Source of the DNA: an uncultured Ruminococcus sp.
Lineage (GTDB): Bacteria; Bacillota; Clostridia; Oscillospirales; Acutalibacteraceae
Reading direction: 5' to 3'
Length of the DNA: 42,869 bases
Assembly (NCBI GenBank): GCA_902762375.1
Contig: CACWNY010000006.1
Coordinates: forward strand, 1 to 42,869
The position numbers and the translations under genes were made by a program. A model generated the notes under the pieces. That model had not been told where the DNA came from. It did not search any database and saw only the letters and a program-made list of their open reading frames with translations. Within the stretch, counting starts at the first letter, position 1; each line of letters starts with the position of its first letter. Positions 28,607-35,842 of the stretch are shown piece by piece.

Positions 28607-30046
28607 ATGGAAAGTTTTGCAAGAATACAATCTATTGTTATTGAGAATTTTAAAAACATTAAAAGAGGTCAAATTACCTTTTCGGAATACGGGAAAGGTA
28701 GCGAAATATATGACAAGAATATTACCGCTGTCTATGGACAGAACGGTTCAGGAAAAACGGCTTTGATTAATGCTATTTCGCTTATCAAACATATTGTGAT
28801 GGGAAAATCGTTACCCTCTGACATAGAAAACTATATTCGTAAAGGTATAGACAGATTTAAGATAGACATACAGTTTTATTTTAAATTCAAGGAAAATATT
28901 TCTATCATTAATTATAGTCTTACTATTGGTGATAAGAATGATGAGGTATTGATACTGGACGAAGAGATAAAAATAAAAGAATTTGCTGATAAACAGTGGA
29001 AACATCAGATTTCTGTCATTCATTACAACTTTGAGGGAAATCACTATACTTTACTTCCGAAATATCTTTTTTCTGAATTGAATAGTACACCCGAAAAAGC
29101 ATTAGGATTAGGAATAGCACAATCTTTAGCTGTCAGGGTTAATCCTGATACGGGTATCAGAAAGAACCATTCTTTATTATTCTCTCAGGAATTTAAAACA
29201 TTGTTAAGCGATGGTTATAATAGTGATAGGATAGTCCATCTTTCTCGAATTTTAAATAGAATAAGAAATTTTTGTCAAAATAATTTATTGATTATTGACG
29301 ATGAAACATTGGGAGGCATATCCGAAAACCAACACGCAATACCCGTATTTATAAAGCAGGAAACACATACAGAAAAGAAAGTTCAAATGGTAATAGGAGC
29401 AATTCCCATCGAGATTTATCAGCAGACAAAAATACCTACAAGGCTTTTTAAGGTATATGAAAACTTTGTCAATCAAATGAACATGGTGTTACCGACGATT
29501 ATTCCTGGAATTACTTTGCGTATGACGGGAATAGAAGAAGAATATTTGCCTGACGGGAGCAGTCAAACTGTTTTTTCAATGATGACAGTCAGAGATGGAA
29601 AAGAAATATCGTTAAAATACGAATCAGCAGGTGTGAAAAAAATCCTGTGTATTTTAAGTTCATTGATAGCGTCTTTTAATAAGGCTGATATGTGTTTTGT
29701 CGTTGACGAATTGGATTCAGGCGTATTTGAATATCTGATAGGTCAAATAGTAACCGTATTCAAGGAAGATGCAAAAGGACAACTGATTTTCACTTCTCAT
29801 AATCTGCATGTTTTGGAATTACTCGATAATAAATCTATTTATATAACAAGGTTTAATTCGGATAATTGTTATGGCACATTACCGAATGTACAGACAAACA
29901 ATAATAAAAGATTACTGTATCTTAGATATATCGAATTATCTGATGATGAGGAAGACATTATTTACAATAAAACAAACCAGTATGACATTTCATTCGCTTT
30001 TGATGAGGCTTACGAACTTTTTGAAGAAGGTGATTTGTTATCATGA
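28607..30046 (+). CDS. AAA/ABC-type ATPase of a two-gene defence-like module (479 aa)
   Basis: Begins with the RecF/SMC-like pattern IVIENFKNIKRGQITF and has Walker A GQNGSGKT (44-51). Near the C-terminus are a signature-like KYESAGVKK, Walker B CFVVDELDSG (about residue 365) and the H-loop FTSHN (about 398). The coupling domain between is long. This is the OLD/RloA/AriA-like ATPase layout in which the nuclease-like partner is a separate gene, here overlapping by four bases. Such pairs act in anti-phage defence. ATG 9 bases after AGGAGGT; own promoter, own terminator, and almost no TTATATT words, all consistent with acquired cargo. Confidence 0.75.
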   Translation: MESFARIQSIVIENFKNIKRGQITFSEYGKGSEIYDKNITAVYGQNGSGKTALINAISLIKHIVMGKSLPSDIENYIRKGIDRFKIDIQFYFKFKENISIINYSLTIGDKNDEVLILDEEIKIKEFADKQWKHQISVIHYNFEGNHYTLLPKYLFSELNSTPEKALGLGIAQSLAVRVNPDTGIRKNHSLLFSQEFKTLLSDGYNSDRIVHLSRILNRIRNFCQNNLLIIDDETLGGISENQHAIPVFIKQETHTEKKVQMVIGAIPIEIYQQTKIPTRLFKVYENFVNQMNMVLPTIIPGITLRMTGIEEEYLPDGSSQTVFSMMTVRDGKEISLKYESAGVKKILCILSSLIASFNKADMCFVVDELDSGVFEYLIGQIVTVFKEDAKGQLIFTSHNLHVLELLDNKSIYITRFNSDNCYGTLPNVQTNNNKRLLYLRYIELSDDEEDIIYNKTNQYDISFAFDEAYELFEEGDLLS

Positions 30047-30753
30047 AAAAGTTAGTGATATTTCTTGTTGAAGGTGAAACAGATAAAATAGCATTGGCTA
30101 AAACGATTTCTGATAATTTAAAGCCTGTAGCAAAGTTTCATGTTATCAGAACTGATATTACTTCGGATATGGCAACAACTGTAGATAATGTGGAATCTTT
30201 AATTGCTAAACGGATAGGATATTTTTTTACAGAAAATCCGCAGTATAATTTTGAAGATGTGCTTAGTGTTATTCAGATAACCGATACAGATGGCACTTAT
30301 GTGGAAGGTTCAAAGGTTATATACGACAATTCAAATGATAAGGTGCGATACAATAATGATTCTATATCAACGATGTATGTTGAAGAAATAAAGAACCGAA
30401 ATAAAAGGAAATCATCAGTACTGAATTATTTATCGACACTGAACACAATTAAATACACACGGGAGATCCATTTCAAGTATAGAATATACTTTATGTCATG
30501 TAACATGGAGCATGTTTTACACGACTTACCAAATGTTGCAACCGCTGAAGAAAAAGAAAGATTGGCAAAACAGTTTCGAAGAGAAGCTGGTAAAAATGTC
30601 AATAAATTGAGAGATATATTATTTTTGCCATCTATCGACTGTGGTGAAAGCGGTTACGATGATTCGTGGAAAGCTATTAAAAAAGGAACGACTTCACTGA
30701 AACGAAAAAGTAATTTTTCTCATTTTTTCAGAGAATATATAGATAAAAATTAA
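30043..30753 (+). CDS. TOPRIM-like partner protein (236 aa)
   Basis: Starts in ATGA overlap with the ATPase. LVIFLVEGETDKIALAK carries the TOPRIM Glu (Glu10) and VIQITDTDGTY the DxD pair (Asp81, Asp83), the metal site of TOPRIM nucleases such as those of OLD, PARIS (AriB) and Gabija systems. Later blocks YRIYFMSCNMEHVLHDLPN and SGYDDSWKAIKKGTTSLKRK are typical of a Firmicute family that always follows an AAA ATPase in my recollection. Likely effector nuclease of the pair; the target is unknown. Confidence 0.65.
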   Translation: MKKLVIFLVEGETDKIALAKTISDNLKPVAKFHVIRTDITSDMATTVDNVESLIAKRIGYFFTENPQYNFEDVLSVIQITDTDGTYVEGSKVIYDNSNDKVRYNNDSISTMYVEEIKNRNKRKSSVLNYLSTLNTIKYTREIHFKYRIYFMSCNMEHVLHDLPNVATAEEKERLAKQFRREAGKNVNKLRDILFLPSIDCGESGYDDSWKAIKKGTTSLKRKSNFSHFFREYIDKN

Positions 30754-30759
30754 AAGTAA

Positions 30760-30802
30760 TCAGAAACCAACAAGAAGATTTTTAAGTTGGTTTCTTTTTT
30801 AT
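30760..30802 (+). terminator. Intrinsic terminator
   Basis: AGAAACCAAC/GTTGGTTTCT perfect 10 bp stem followed by T run. Confidence 0.85.
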
Positions 30803-30812
30803 ATGTGACTTA

Positions 30813-30839
30813 TTCGCAAATTTTACAACTCCTTTTATG
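30813..30839 (+). promoter_or_regulatory. Shared promoter element, copy 9 (TTCGCA-N14-TTTTAT-G)
   Basis: TTCGCAAATTTTACA then TTTTATG at 30833-30839, again just after a terminator. The only copy in the late half of the window. Confidence 0.75.
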
Positions 30840-30870
30840 AAAACAATACTAAATTTAAGGAGAGATTTTT

Positions 30871-31032
30871 ATGACAACATTGGAGAAAATCGCAGTAGCA
30901 GTAACAGGTATCGAGTTTATCGGAGCATTGGCATTTGCAAAGGTATTGAAAGTCGGAGTAGATGAGATGGCCAAGAAACAGGGATACGAGAATGCTAAGG
31001 ATTATCTGAATAAGGTTACGAAAAGAAACTGA
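30871..31032 (+). CDS. Very small membrane protein (53 aa)
   Basis: ATG after AAGGAGAGATTTTT; TGA at 31030-31032. Residues 6-24 (KIAVAVTGIEFIGALAFAKVL) form one membrane-associated helix, followed by a charged tail (MAKKQGYENAKDYLNKVTKR). It has its own copy of the early-type promoter and a terminator, so an early-style unit sits in the late region. Function unknown. Confidence 0.6.
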   Translation: MTTLEKIAVAVTGIEFIGALAFAKVLKVGVDEMAKKQGYENAKDYLNKVTKRN

Positions 31033-31055
31033 AAATTTAAGACGGTTGACAAAAC

Positions 31056-31090
31056 GAAAGAGGCTTATAACAAAGCCTCTTAGTTTTTTT
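31056..31090. terminator. Bidirectional terminator
   Basis: AAGAGGCTT-ataaca-AAGCCTCTT with T run on the + side and A run upstream, so it can serve both the small gene at 30871 and the - strand pair. Confidence 0.8.
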
Positions 31091-31098
31091 GTGTGAAT

Positions 31099-31749
31099 TT
31101 ACTTTTTAATTTTGTGTTTTGTGAACATTTCATAAGCACGGTCTGCAATAATTTTTGTTTCGGCTAAATCTACGCCTCCGCCAATAAACGCTCCAACCAA
31201 AGGAACCATCTTACCAAGATTGACAAGTCCTTTTTCGCCGTTTTTGGTTATTAATCGAAAACCAACTTTTTGGTTAATCTGAGTAAGCACTTTGCCTGGA
31301 ATTTTATTGATGCTGGCTGTTGCCATTTTTTCTCCGAATTTAATGCCGAATTTTTTTGTGAGTTCATTCACAGAAATACCAGCAAGACAAGCATATACGA
31401 AAGTCTGTACCTGGTCACTTTTTAAGTCATAGCCTGCCATATGAGCCGTACAAGCAATCATTCTCATCTGTACATAAAGCACGCTTGTTATGTTTACTGG
31501 AATAGCCGCAAGAGTTACAGGTAAAGCTATAATCCCTCCAAGCCCTGAAACAAATCCTGATGTAGTACATTTAGCGATTTGTGCTGCGTGCATAAGTTGA
31601 GTGGCAGTATCAATATTACTATTTACTTTTAAGTAGTCTTTGGCTAATTCGCTTACTGGTGGACTAACAGCCCCGAGACCTTGTAAAGTTTTTTCGTATA
31701 ATACATCGAGTGTTTTCATGATGTCTTCTTGACTAATTAAATTTGCCAT
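31099..31749 (-). CDS. EcsC-family protein (216 aa)
   Basis: The pattern ATQLMHAAQIAKCTTSGFVSG, then GGIIALPVTLAAIPVNITSV, LYVQMRMIACTAHMAGYD and the final GKMVPLVGAFIGGGVD are characteristic of the EcsC domain, a Gly/Ala-rich helical membrane-associated domain found across bacteria, with no established biochemical role. Here it is encoded against the direction of every other gene, together with the upstream membrane protein gene (31769) and a consensus promoter. As constitutively expressed prophage cargo it may change the host surface or block superinfection; this is speculative. Confidence 0.75.
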   Translation of the reverse strand: MANLISQEDIMKTLDVLYEKTLQGLGAVSPPVSELAKDYLKVNSNIDTATQLMHAAQIAKCTTSGFVSGLGGIIALPVTLAAIPVNITSVLYVQMRMIACTAHMAGYDLKSDQVQTFVYACLAGISVNELTKKFGIKFGEKMATASINKIPGKVLTQINQKVGFRLITKNGEKGLVNLGKMVPLVGAFIGGGVDLAETKIIADRAYEMFTKHKIKK

Positions 31750-31768
31750 TTATGTACTTCCTCCCATT

Positions 31769-32245
31769 TTAATCTTTAAATATTTTCACACCTAAAATTG
31801 TTGACCCAATCGTTATAACGACTGCTCCAAGTCCAGCGGCAATTCGTAAAACATTAATTTTAAAGTTTCGGCTATCGTTTTCGGCAGCAGCCATTTTGTC
31901 GGTAACATCTACGATTTTTTCTATTACATAACGTTGCATATCTTCGGAAAGTTTATCTTTTTTCAGCATCGTTCGTAAATCCTGTAATGTTTCTTTACAG
32001 GCAGTAAGAGTTTCTTTACCGTCATCTTTTATCGCTTCAGTACATAAAGAAGAAAGATGTTCTACAATAGCGACGGAATTACTCATAAAATCGGGAAATT
32101 GCTCAATACATTTTATGGCTACTTCTTTACTCATTTCAGGAATGGAAGATACAAACTCGATGATTTGTTTTTTATTGATACTTCTAAAATCATTAATACC
32201 TAACTGTTTTTTTACTTCTTCTTCACTCAGTAATGCTTTTCCCAT
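31769..32245 (-). CDS. Helical membrane protein, partner of EcsC (158 aa)
   Basis: Start chosen at 32245, 7 bases after AAGGAGG on the - strand. The N-terminal 125 residues are helical and soluble (LLSEEEVKKQLGINDFRSIN, EMSKEVAIKCIEQFPDF); one C-terminal membrane helix ends the protein (about 137-155, VLRIAAGLGAVVITIGSTIL). The tail-anchored layout with a preceding membrane-facing helical domain and the 19-base gap to the EcsC gene suggest the two act together. Family not recognised. Confidence 0.6.
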   Translation of the reverse strand: MGKALLSEEEVKKQLGINDFRSINKKQIIEFVSSIPEMSKEVAIKCIEQFPDFMSNSVAIVEHLSSLCTEAIKDDGKETLTACKETLQDLRTMLKKDKLSEDMQRYVIEKIVDVTDKMAAAENDSRNFKINVLRIAAGLGAVVITIGSTILGVKIFKD

Positions 32246-32300
32246 AATCCTACCTCCTTGTATTTTATGCACAGTGTGGTCGATAATACTTGTTGTCTTT

Positions 32301-32329
32301 AGTATATATTATCAGTGAGAGTATGTCAA
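32301..32329 (-). promoter_or_regulatory. Sigma-A promoter of the antisense pair (TTGACA-N17-TATACT)
   Basis: Read on the - strand: perfect TTGACA, 17 bp, TATACT. The best consensus promoter in the window, likely active in the lysogen. Confidence 0.85.
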
Positions 32330-32379
32330 TATTTGTTTTATACAAAAATTTCTAATCAAATTTGTAAGAGGTGATTAAG

Positions 32380-32820
32380 ATGGTTTATGACGATAAATTA
32401 TACCATTATGGTGTTTTAGGAATGAAATGGGGTGTAAGGAGATACCAAAATAAAGACGGAACACTAACCAAAGCAGGAAAGAAAAGGTACAAGCCGACAC
32501 AAGAAGATGTGATTTTATATGGTAGAAGAGGAGCTAAAAGAATAGCCGAACGAAGAAATAGAGGAGATTCCCGACGAAAAGCAGAACTTAAAGAATTTGG
32601 AATAGATTTAGCTAAAACTATGTCGTTGACATTAGCAACAACAGGCATAATTTACTTAGGAATGAGTGGTAAAGCAGATAAAATTTTAAACTTTGGTAGA
32701 AAAGTTGCCGATTCTATGTGGGATATGAAAGTTGTTGATAGTAGCGGAAAAGTTGTTGCAAGATATCGTAATGCTGTTAGTAATGGTCGAGAAGTTGTAA
32801 CATCTATCATGAAAATTTAA
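32380..32820 (+). CDS. KWGxRR-tagged late protein 1 (146 aa)
   Basis: The N-terminus LYHYGVLGMKWGVRRYQN, followed by KDGTLTKAGKKRY, is a motif shared by four genes around the terminase and seen in many Firmicute phage late proteins. The rest is a basic helical stretch (RRGAKRIAERRNRGDSRRKA), a membrane-like helix (about 80-98, KTMSLTLATTGIIYLGMSG) and a small beta tail. ATG 32380 is used (GTG 32371 overlaps the AGAGGTG site). The motif's function is not established; a capsid-targeting tag is the working idea. Confidence 0.65.
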   Translation: MVYDDKLYHYGVLGMKWGVRRYQNKDGTLTKAGKKRYKPTQEDVILYGRRGAKRIAERRNRGDSRRKAELKEFGIDLAKTMSLTLATTGIIYLGMSGKADKILNFGRKVADSMWDMKVVDSSGKVVARYRNAVSNGREVVTSIMKI

Positions 32821-32853
32821 AGATATTACTATGTAAAGGAGTAATTTTTCAAA

Positions 32854-34599
32854 ATGTCTTTATCAAACACGGCTACTCCAAAGTACTACGGTCAGTTTCG
32901 TGACGCTGTTATCAGAGGCGAAATACCTGTTTGCAATGAAATCTCAATGGAAATGAACCGTATAGACGATTTGATAGCCAATCCTGGAGTTTATTACGAT
33001 GACCAAGCTGTTGAAGGCTGGATTAGATTTTGTGAGAATGAATTGACACTTACCGATGGTGGGGATTTACAATTACTTGACACTTTCAAACTATGGGGCG
33101 AACAGGTTTATGGTTGGTATTACTTTGTGGAAAGAAGTGTGTATAAGCCAAATCCTGATGGTCATGGCGGTCGTTATATTCGTAAAAAGATCAAAAAACG
33201 ACTTGTCAACAAACAGTATCTGATAGTAGCAAGAGGTGCGGCGAAGACCGTTTACGGTGAATGTCATCAGGCTTACGGTTTAACCGTCGATACTTCAACT
33301 ACTCATCAGATAACAACCGCTCCGACAATGAAACAAGCAGAAGAAATTCTGTCACCATTTCGTACTGCTATCGCCAGAGCAAGAGGACCATTGTTTAAAT
33401 TCTTAACAGAGGGTTCGTTGCAAAATACGACCGGTTCAAAGGCAAAGAGAATGAAATTAGCGCCTACCAAAAAGGGAATTGAAAATTTCCTTACTAATTC
33501 ATTACTTGAAGTCAGACCAATGCGTATTGCAAAATTACAGGGATTACAGAATAAATACTCTACTGTTGACGAATGGCTTTCAGGCGACATAAGGGAAGAT
33601 GTCATAGGAGCATTGGAACAAGGAGCATCTAAAGTCGATGATTACCTTATCATAGCAATGAGTTCAGAGGGAACAATTCGTAACGGTAGTGGCGATACAA
33701 TCAAAATGGAATTAATGGACATTCTCAAAGGCGATTACATCAATCCTCATGTGTCTATCTGGTGGTACAAACTGGATTCTATTGACGAGGTAAATAATCC
33801 TGAAATGTGGATAAAAGCCAATCCGAACTTGGGTAAAACCGTAACCTATGAAACTTATCAGCTTGATGTTGAAAGAGCAGAAAAAGCACCTGCCACAAGA
33901 AACGACATCTTAGCCAAAAGGTTTGGTATTCCGATGGAGGGCTATACTTATTACTTCACTTACGAAGAAACCTTGCCTCACAAAAAGCGTGACTACTGGC
34001 AAATGGCTTGTTCACTTGGAGCAGACCTTTCGCAAGGTGATGACTTCTGTGCGTTTACTTTTCTGTTTCCTTTGCGTAACGGTTGTTTCGGCATAAAGAC
34101 GAGAAACTATATTTCATCTTTAACCTTGATGAAATTGCCGTCAGCAATGCGGTTGAAGTATGACCAATTTATGAAAGAGGGCAGTCTCATCGTTTTAGAC
34201 GGAACGGTTTTAGATATGATGCAGGTCTATGAAGATTTGGACAATCATATTTCAGACTGTTGTTATGATGTACGCTGTTTCGGATTTGACCCATATAACG
34301 CCAAAGATTTTGTAGCAAGATGGGAATCTGAAAATGGTCCTTTTGGTATTGAAAAAGTGATACAGGGTGTCAAAACAGAATCCGTACCTTTGGGCGAATT
34401 AAAGAAACTTTCAGAAGAACGAATGCTGCTATTCGACGAAGAGCTAATGTCCTTTGCGATGGGCAACTGCATTACTTTGGAAGATACAAACGGAAACAGA
34501 AAACTTTACAAAAAAAGACGGGAACAGAAAATAGATGCTGTTGCCGCTATGATGGACGCTTATGTTGCGTATAAACTTAACAGAGAAGCGTTTGAATAA
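32854..34599 (+). CDS. terL: Terminase large subunit (581 aa)
   Basis: Packaging ATPase-nuclease of a tailed phage. The Walker A-like loop ARGAAKT (126-132) is preceded by the usual YLIV strand; TTAPTMKQAEEIL and TVDEWLSGD follow in the ATPase domain. The nuclease part has CSLGADLSQGDDFCAFTFLF, FGFDPYNAKDF and the final KIDAVAAMMDAYVAY, which supply the conserved Asp residues. Length is usual for the family. Start after GGAGTAATTTTTCAAAATG, one of the five related late-gene start contexts. No small terminase is obvious nearby; the gene at 27383 is a candidate. Confidence 0.95.
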   Translation: MSLSNTATPKYYGQFRDAVIRGEIPVCNEISMEMNRIDDLIANPGVYYDDQAVEGWIRFCENELTLTDGGDLQLLDTFKLWGEQVYGWYYFVERSVYKPNPDGHGGRYIRKKIKKRLVNKQYLIVARGAAKTVYGECHQAYGLTVDTSTTHQITTAPTMKQAEEILSPFRTAIARARGPLFKFLTEGSLQNTTGSKAKRMKLAPTKKGIENFLTNSLLEVRPMRIAKLQGLQNKYSTVDEWLSGDIREDVIGALEQGASKVDDYLIIAMSSEGTIRNGSGDTIKMELMDILKGDYINPHVSIWWYKLDSIDEVNNPEMWIKANPNLGKTVTYETYQLDVERAEKAPATRNDILAKRFGIPMEGYTYYFTYEETLPHKKRDYWQMACSLGADLSQGDDFCAFTFLFPLRNGCFGIKTRNYISSLTLMKLPSAMRLKYDQFMKEGSLIVLDGTVLDMMQVYEDLDNHISDCCYDVRCFGFDPYNAKDFVARWESENGPFGIEKVIQGVKTESVPLGELKKLSEERMLLFDEELMSFAMGNCITLEDTNGNRKLYKKRREQKIDAVAAMMDAYVAYKLNREAFE

Positions 34600-34613
34600 G
34601 GGGTATTAATAAA

Positions 34614-35027
34614 ATGTGGAAATACACATATTCTTCTGAATTATACCATTATGGTGTAAAAGGTATGAAATGGGGTATTAGAAGAAGTAAAGAAGAATTG
34701 CGGTACAATCGAAATTCTATTGTAGCGGTTTTAAGTAGAAGATTAAAAGATGTAAAGACACCAAACGGAGTTCAAATAACTTCCGTTTCCGTACACGCTT
34801 TAGATAGAATTGAAAATCGTGATGACAGAAAAGTCAGTGCAAAAGAAATCGTAAATGCTTTGAATAAACCGATCCATATAGGTCAAGAAAAGATTGACAG
34901 CAAAGGTCGTTCCAGTATAAGATATATAGGTAAAAATGCAACCGCTAATGTAAATCCGAAAAGCGGTGTTATAACAACAGTTTGGAAAACAGGCAGTAAA
35001 GAGAGAAAGAAATATTTAAAAAAGTGA
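34614..35027 (+). CDS. KWGxRR-tagged protein 2 with BECR-fold RNase-like toxin domain (137 aa)
   Basis: LYHYGVKGMKWGIRRSKEEL forms the N-terminal tag. Residues about 50-135 (VQITSVSVHALDRIENRDDR, EIVNALNKPIHIGQEKIDSK, then GRSSIRYIGKNATANVNPKSGV ending in TVWKTG) match phage-associated BECR-fold nuclease domains, the RelE/colicin E5/EndoU-like fold of many polymorphic toxins. The His (SVHALDR), the Arg/Ser of GRSS and the final TVWKTG are the usual active-site region. The next gene could encode its inhibitor. Together this suggests a packaged or delivered toxin, which is inference. Confidence 0.65.
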   Translation: MWKYTYSSELYHYGVKGMKWGIRRSKEELRYNRNSIVAVLSRRLKDVKTPNGVQITSVSVHALDRIENRDDRKVSAKEIVNALNKPIHIGQEKIDSKGRSSIRYIGKNATANVNPKSGVITTVWKTGSKERKKYLKK

Positions 35028-35036
35028 GTGATATTT

Positions 35037-35231
35037 ATGTTTAATGAAGAAGAGATTACCTATATGAAATCAATAGGATTAAACTTCGATTTTAACAAGT
35101 TATCGGACGATGAATATGTAGAAATTGAAGATACAGTTGGCGACCAACTGGTTTGTTTCGGCTTAGAAGATGACTATGCTCTCAATGAGGAGGGAATAAT
35201 GTGCAAAACGATACTTTCAAAATTACCTTGA
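35037..35231 (+). CDS. Small acidic protein, candidate immunity to the toxin domain upstream (64 aa)
   Basis: FNEEEITYMKSIGLNFDFNK, LSDDEYVEIEDTVGDQL: a very acidic protein starting 9 bases after the stop of the BECR-domain gene, at an ATG in the GTGATATTTATG context. Small acidic proteins directly after a BECR nuclease are usually its inhibitors. I recognise the IGLNFDFxxLSDDExxEIED pattern from other Firmicute elements but know no test of the role. Confidence 0.55.
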   Translation: MFNEEEITYMKSIGLNFDFNKLSDDEYVEIEDTVGDQLVCFGLEDDYALNEEGIMCKTILSKLP

Positions 35232-35263
35232 TTAGTGGAAAAATAAGAACGGAGTGATTAATA

Positions 35264-35836
35264 ATGGAATCTTGGAGAGAAGAACTCTACCATCACGGTA
35301 TTTTAGGTCAAAAGTGGGGTGTAAGAAGATACCAAAATAAAGACGGAACACTGACCGAAGCCGGAAAACGAAGATTAATGGATTCTGTGATTTTCGACGA
35401 TAATGGAAAAATTATATCACTGAATGGCAAAAATAAAAATGGTAAGATGAATAGTGCTGAGCAAAGAAATCGTGCCATGTTAAAAGCAAAACACGAAATA
35501 CACGCTAATGTGGCGAAAGATTATGGCAATTTGGGAAAAATTCTTGAAAGTGGTAGCAAAGTTACCAACTCTAGCTCGTCAATAAATCAAACAATAAAAA
35601 GAAACAAGCAAAAAAAAGCTGAAAACAAAATAGATTTGTCTAATATGTCTGATGATGAACTGAGAACCTTGGTTAATCGTCTTAATATGGAGAGAAACTA
35701 TAGAAGTCTGGCTACTGAAAATGTTGCGAGAGGTCAGGATTATTTATCCGATGCTTTGGATATTGTGGGAGATGTTTTAACAATCGGTGCTTCAGCGGCA
35801 AGTATTGCTTTGGCAATTCACACTTTGAAAGGGTGA
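35264..35836 (+). CDS. KWGxRR-tagged late protein 3 (190 aa)
   Basis: LYHHGILGQKWGVRRYQN then KDGTLTEAGKRRL; the DNA coding for this tag is nearly the same as in the gene at 32380. The C-terminal domain (DDELRTLVNRLNMERNYRSL, ARGQDYLSDALDIVGDVLTI, GASAASIALAIHTLKG) is a conserved helical and membrane-like end found in late proteins of related phages. The middle is low-complexity (SGSKVTNSSSSINQTIKRNK). Probably a minor virion protein. Confidence 0.65.
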   Translation: MESWREELYHHGILGQKWGVRRYQNKDGTLTEAGKRRLMDSVIFDDNGKIISLNGKNKNGKMNSAEQRNRAMLKAKHEIHANVAKDYGNLGKILESGSKVTNSSSSINQTIKRNKQKKAENKIDLSNMSDDELRTLVNRLNMERNYRSLATENVARGQDYLSDALDIVGDVLTIGASAASIALAIHTLKG

Positions 35837-35842
35837 ATCTTC

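Noticed and set aside
31099..32245. Antisense pair as the phage repressor region
   Set aside because: Neither protein has a helix-turn-helix; one is EcsC-like and the other a tail-anchored membrane protein.
14759..35039. A conserved MIF-M N-terminal peptide on six proteins
   Set aside because: The apparent shared N-terminus arises from reading the NTGATATTTATG context from its NTG. Where a ribosome site is clear its spacing favours the following ATG, so the conservation is at DNA level.
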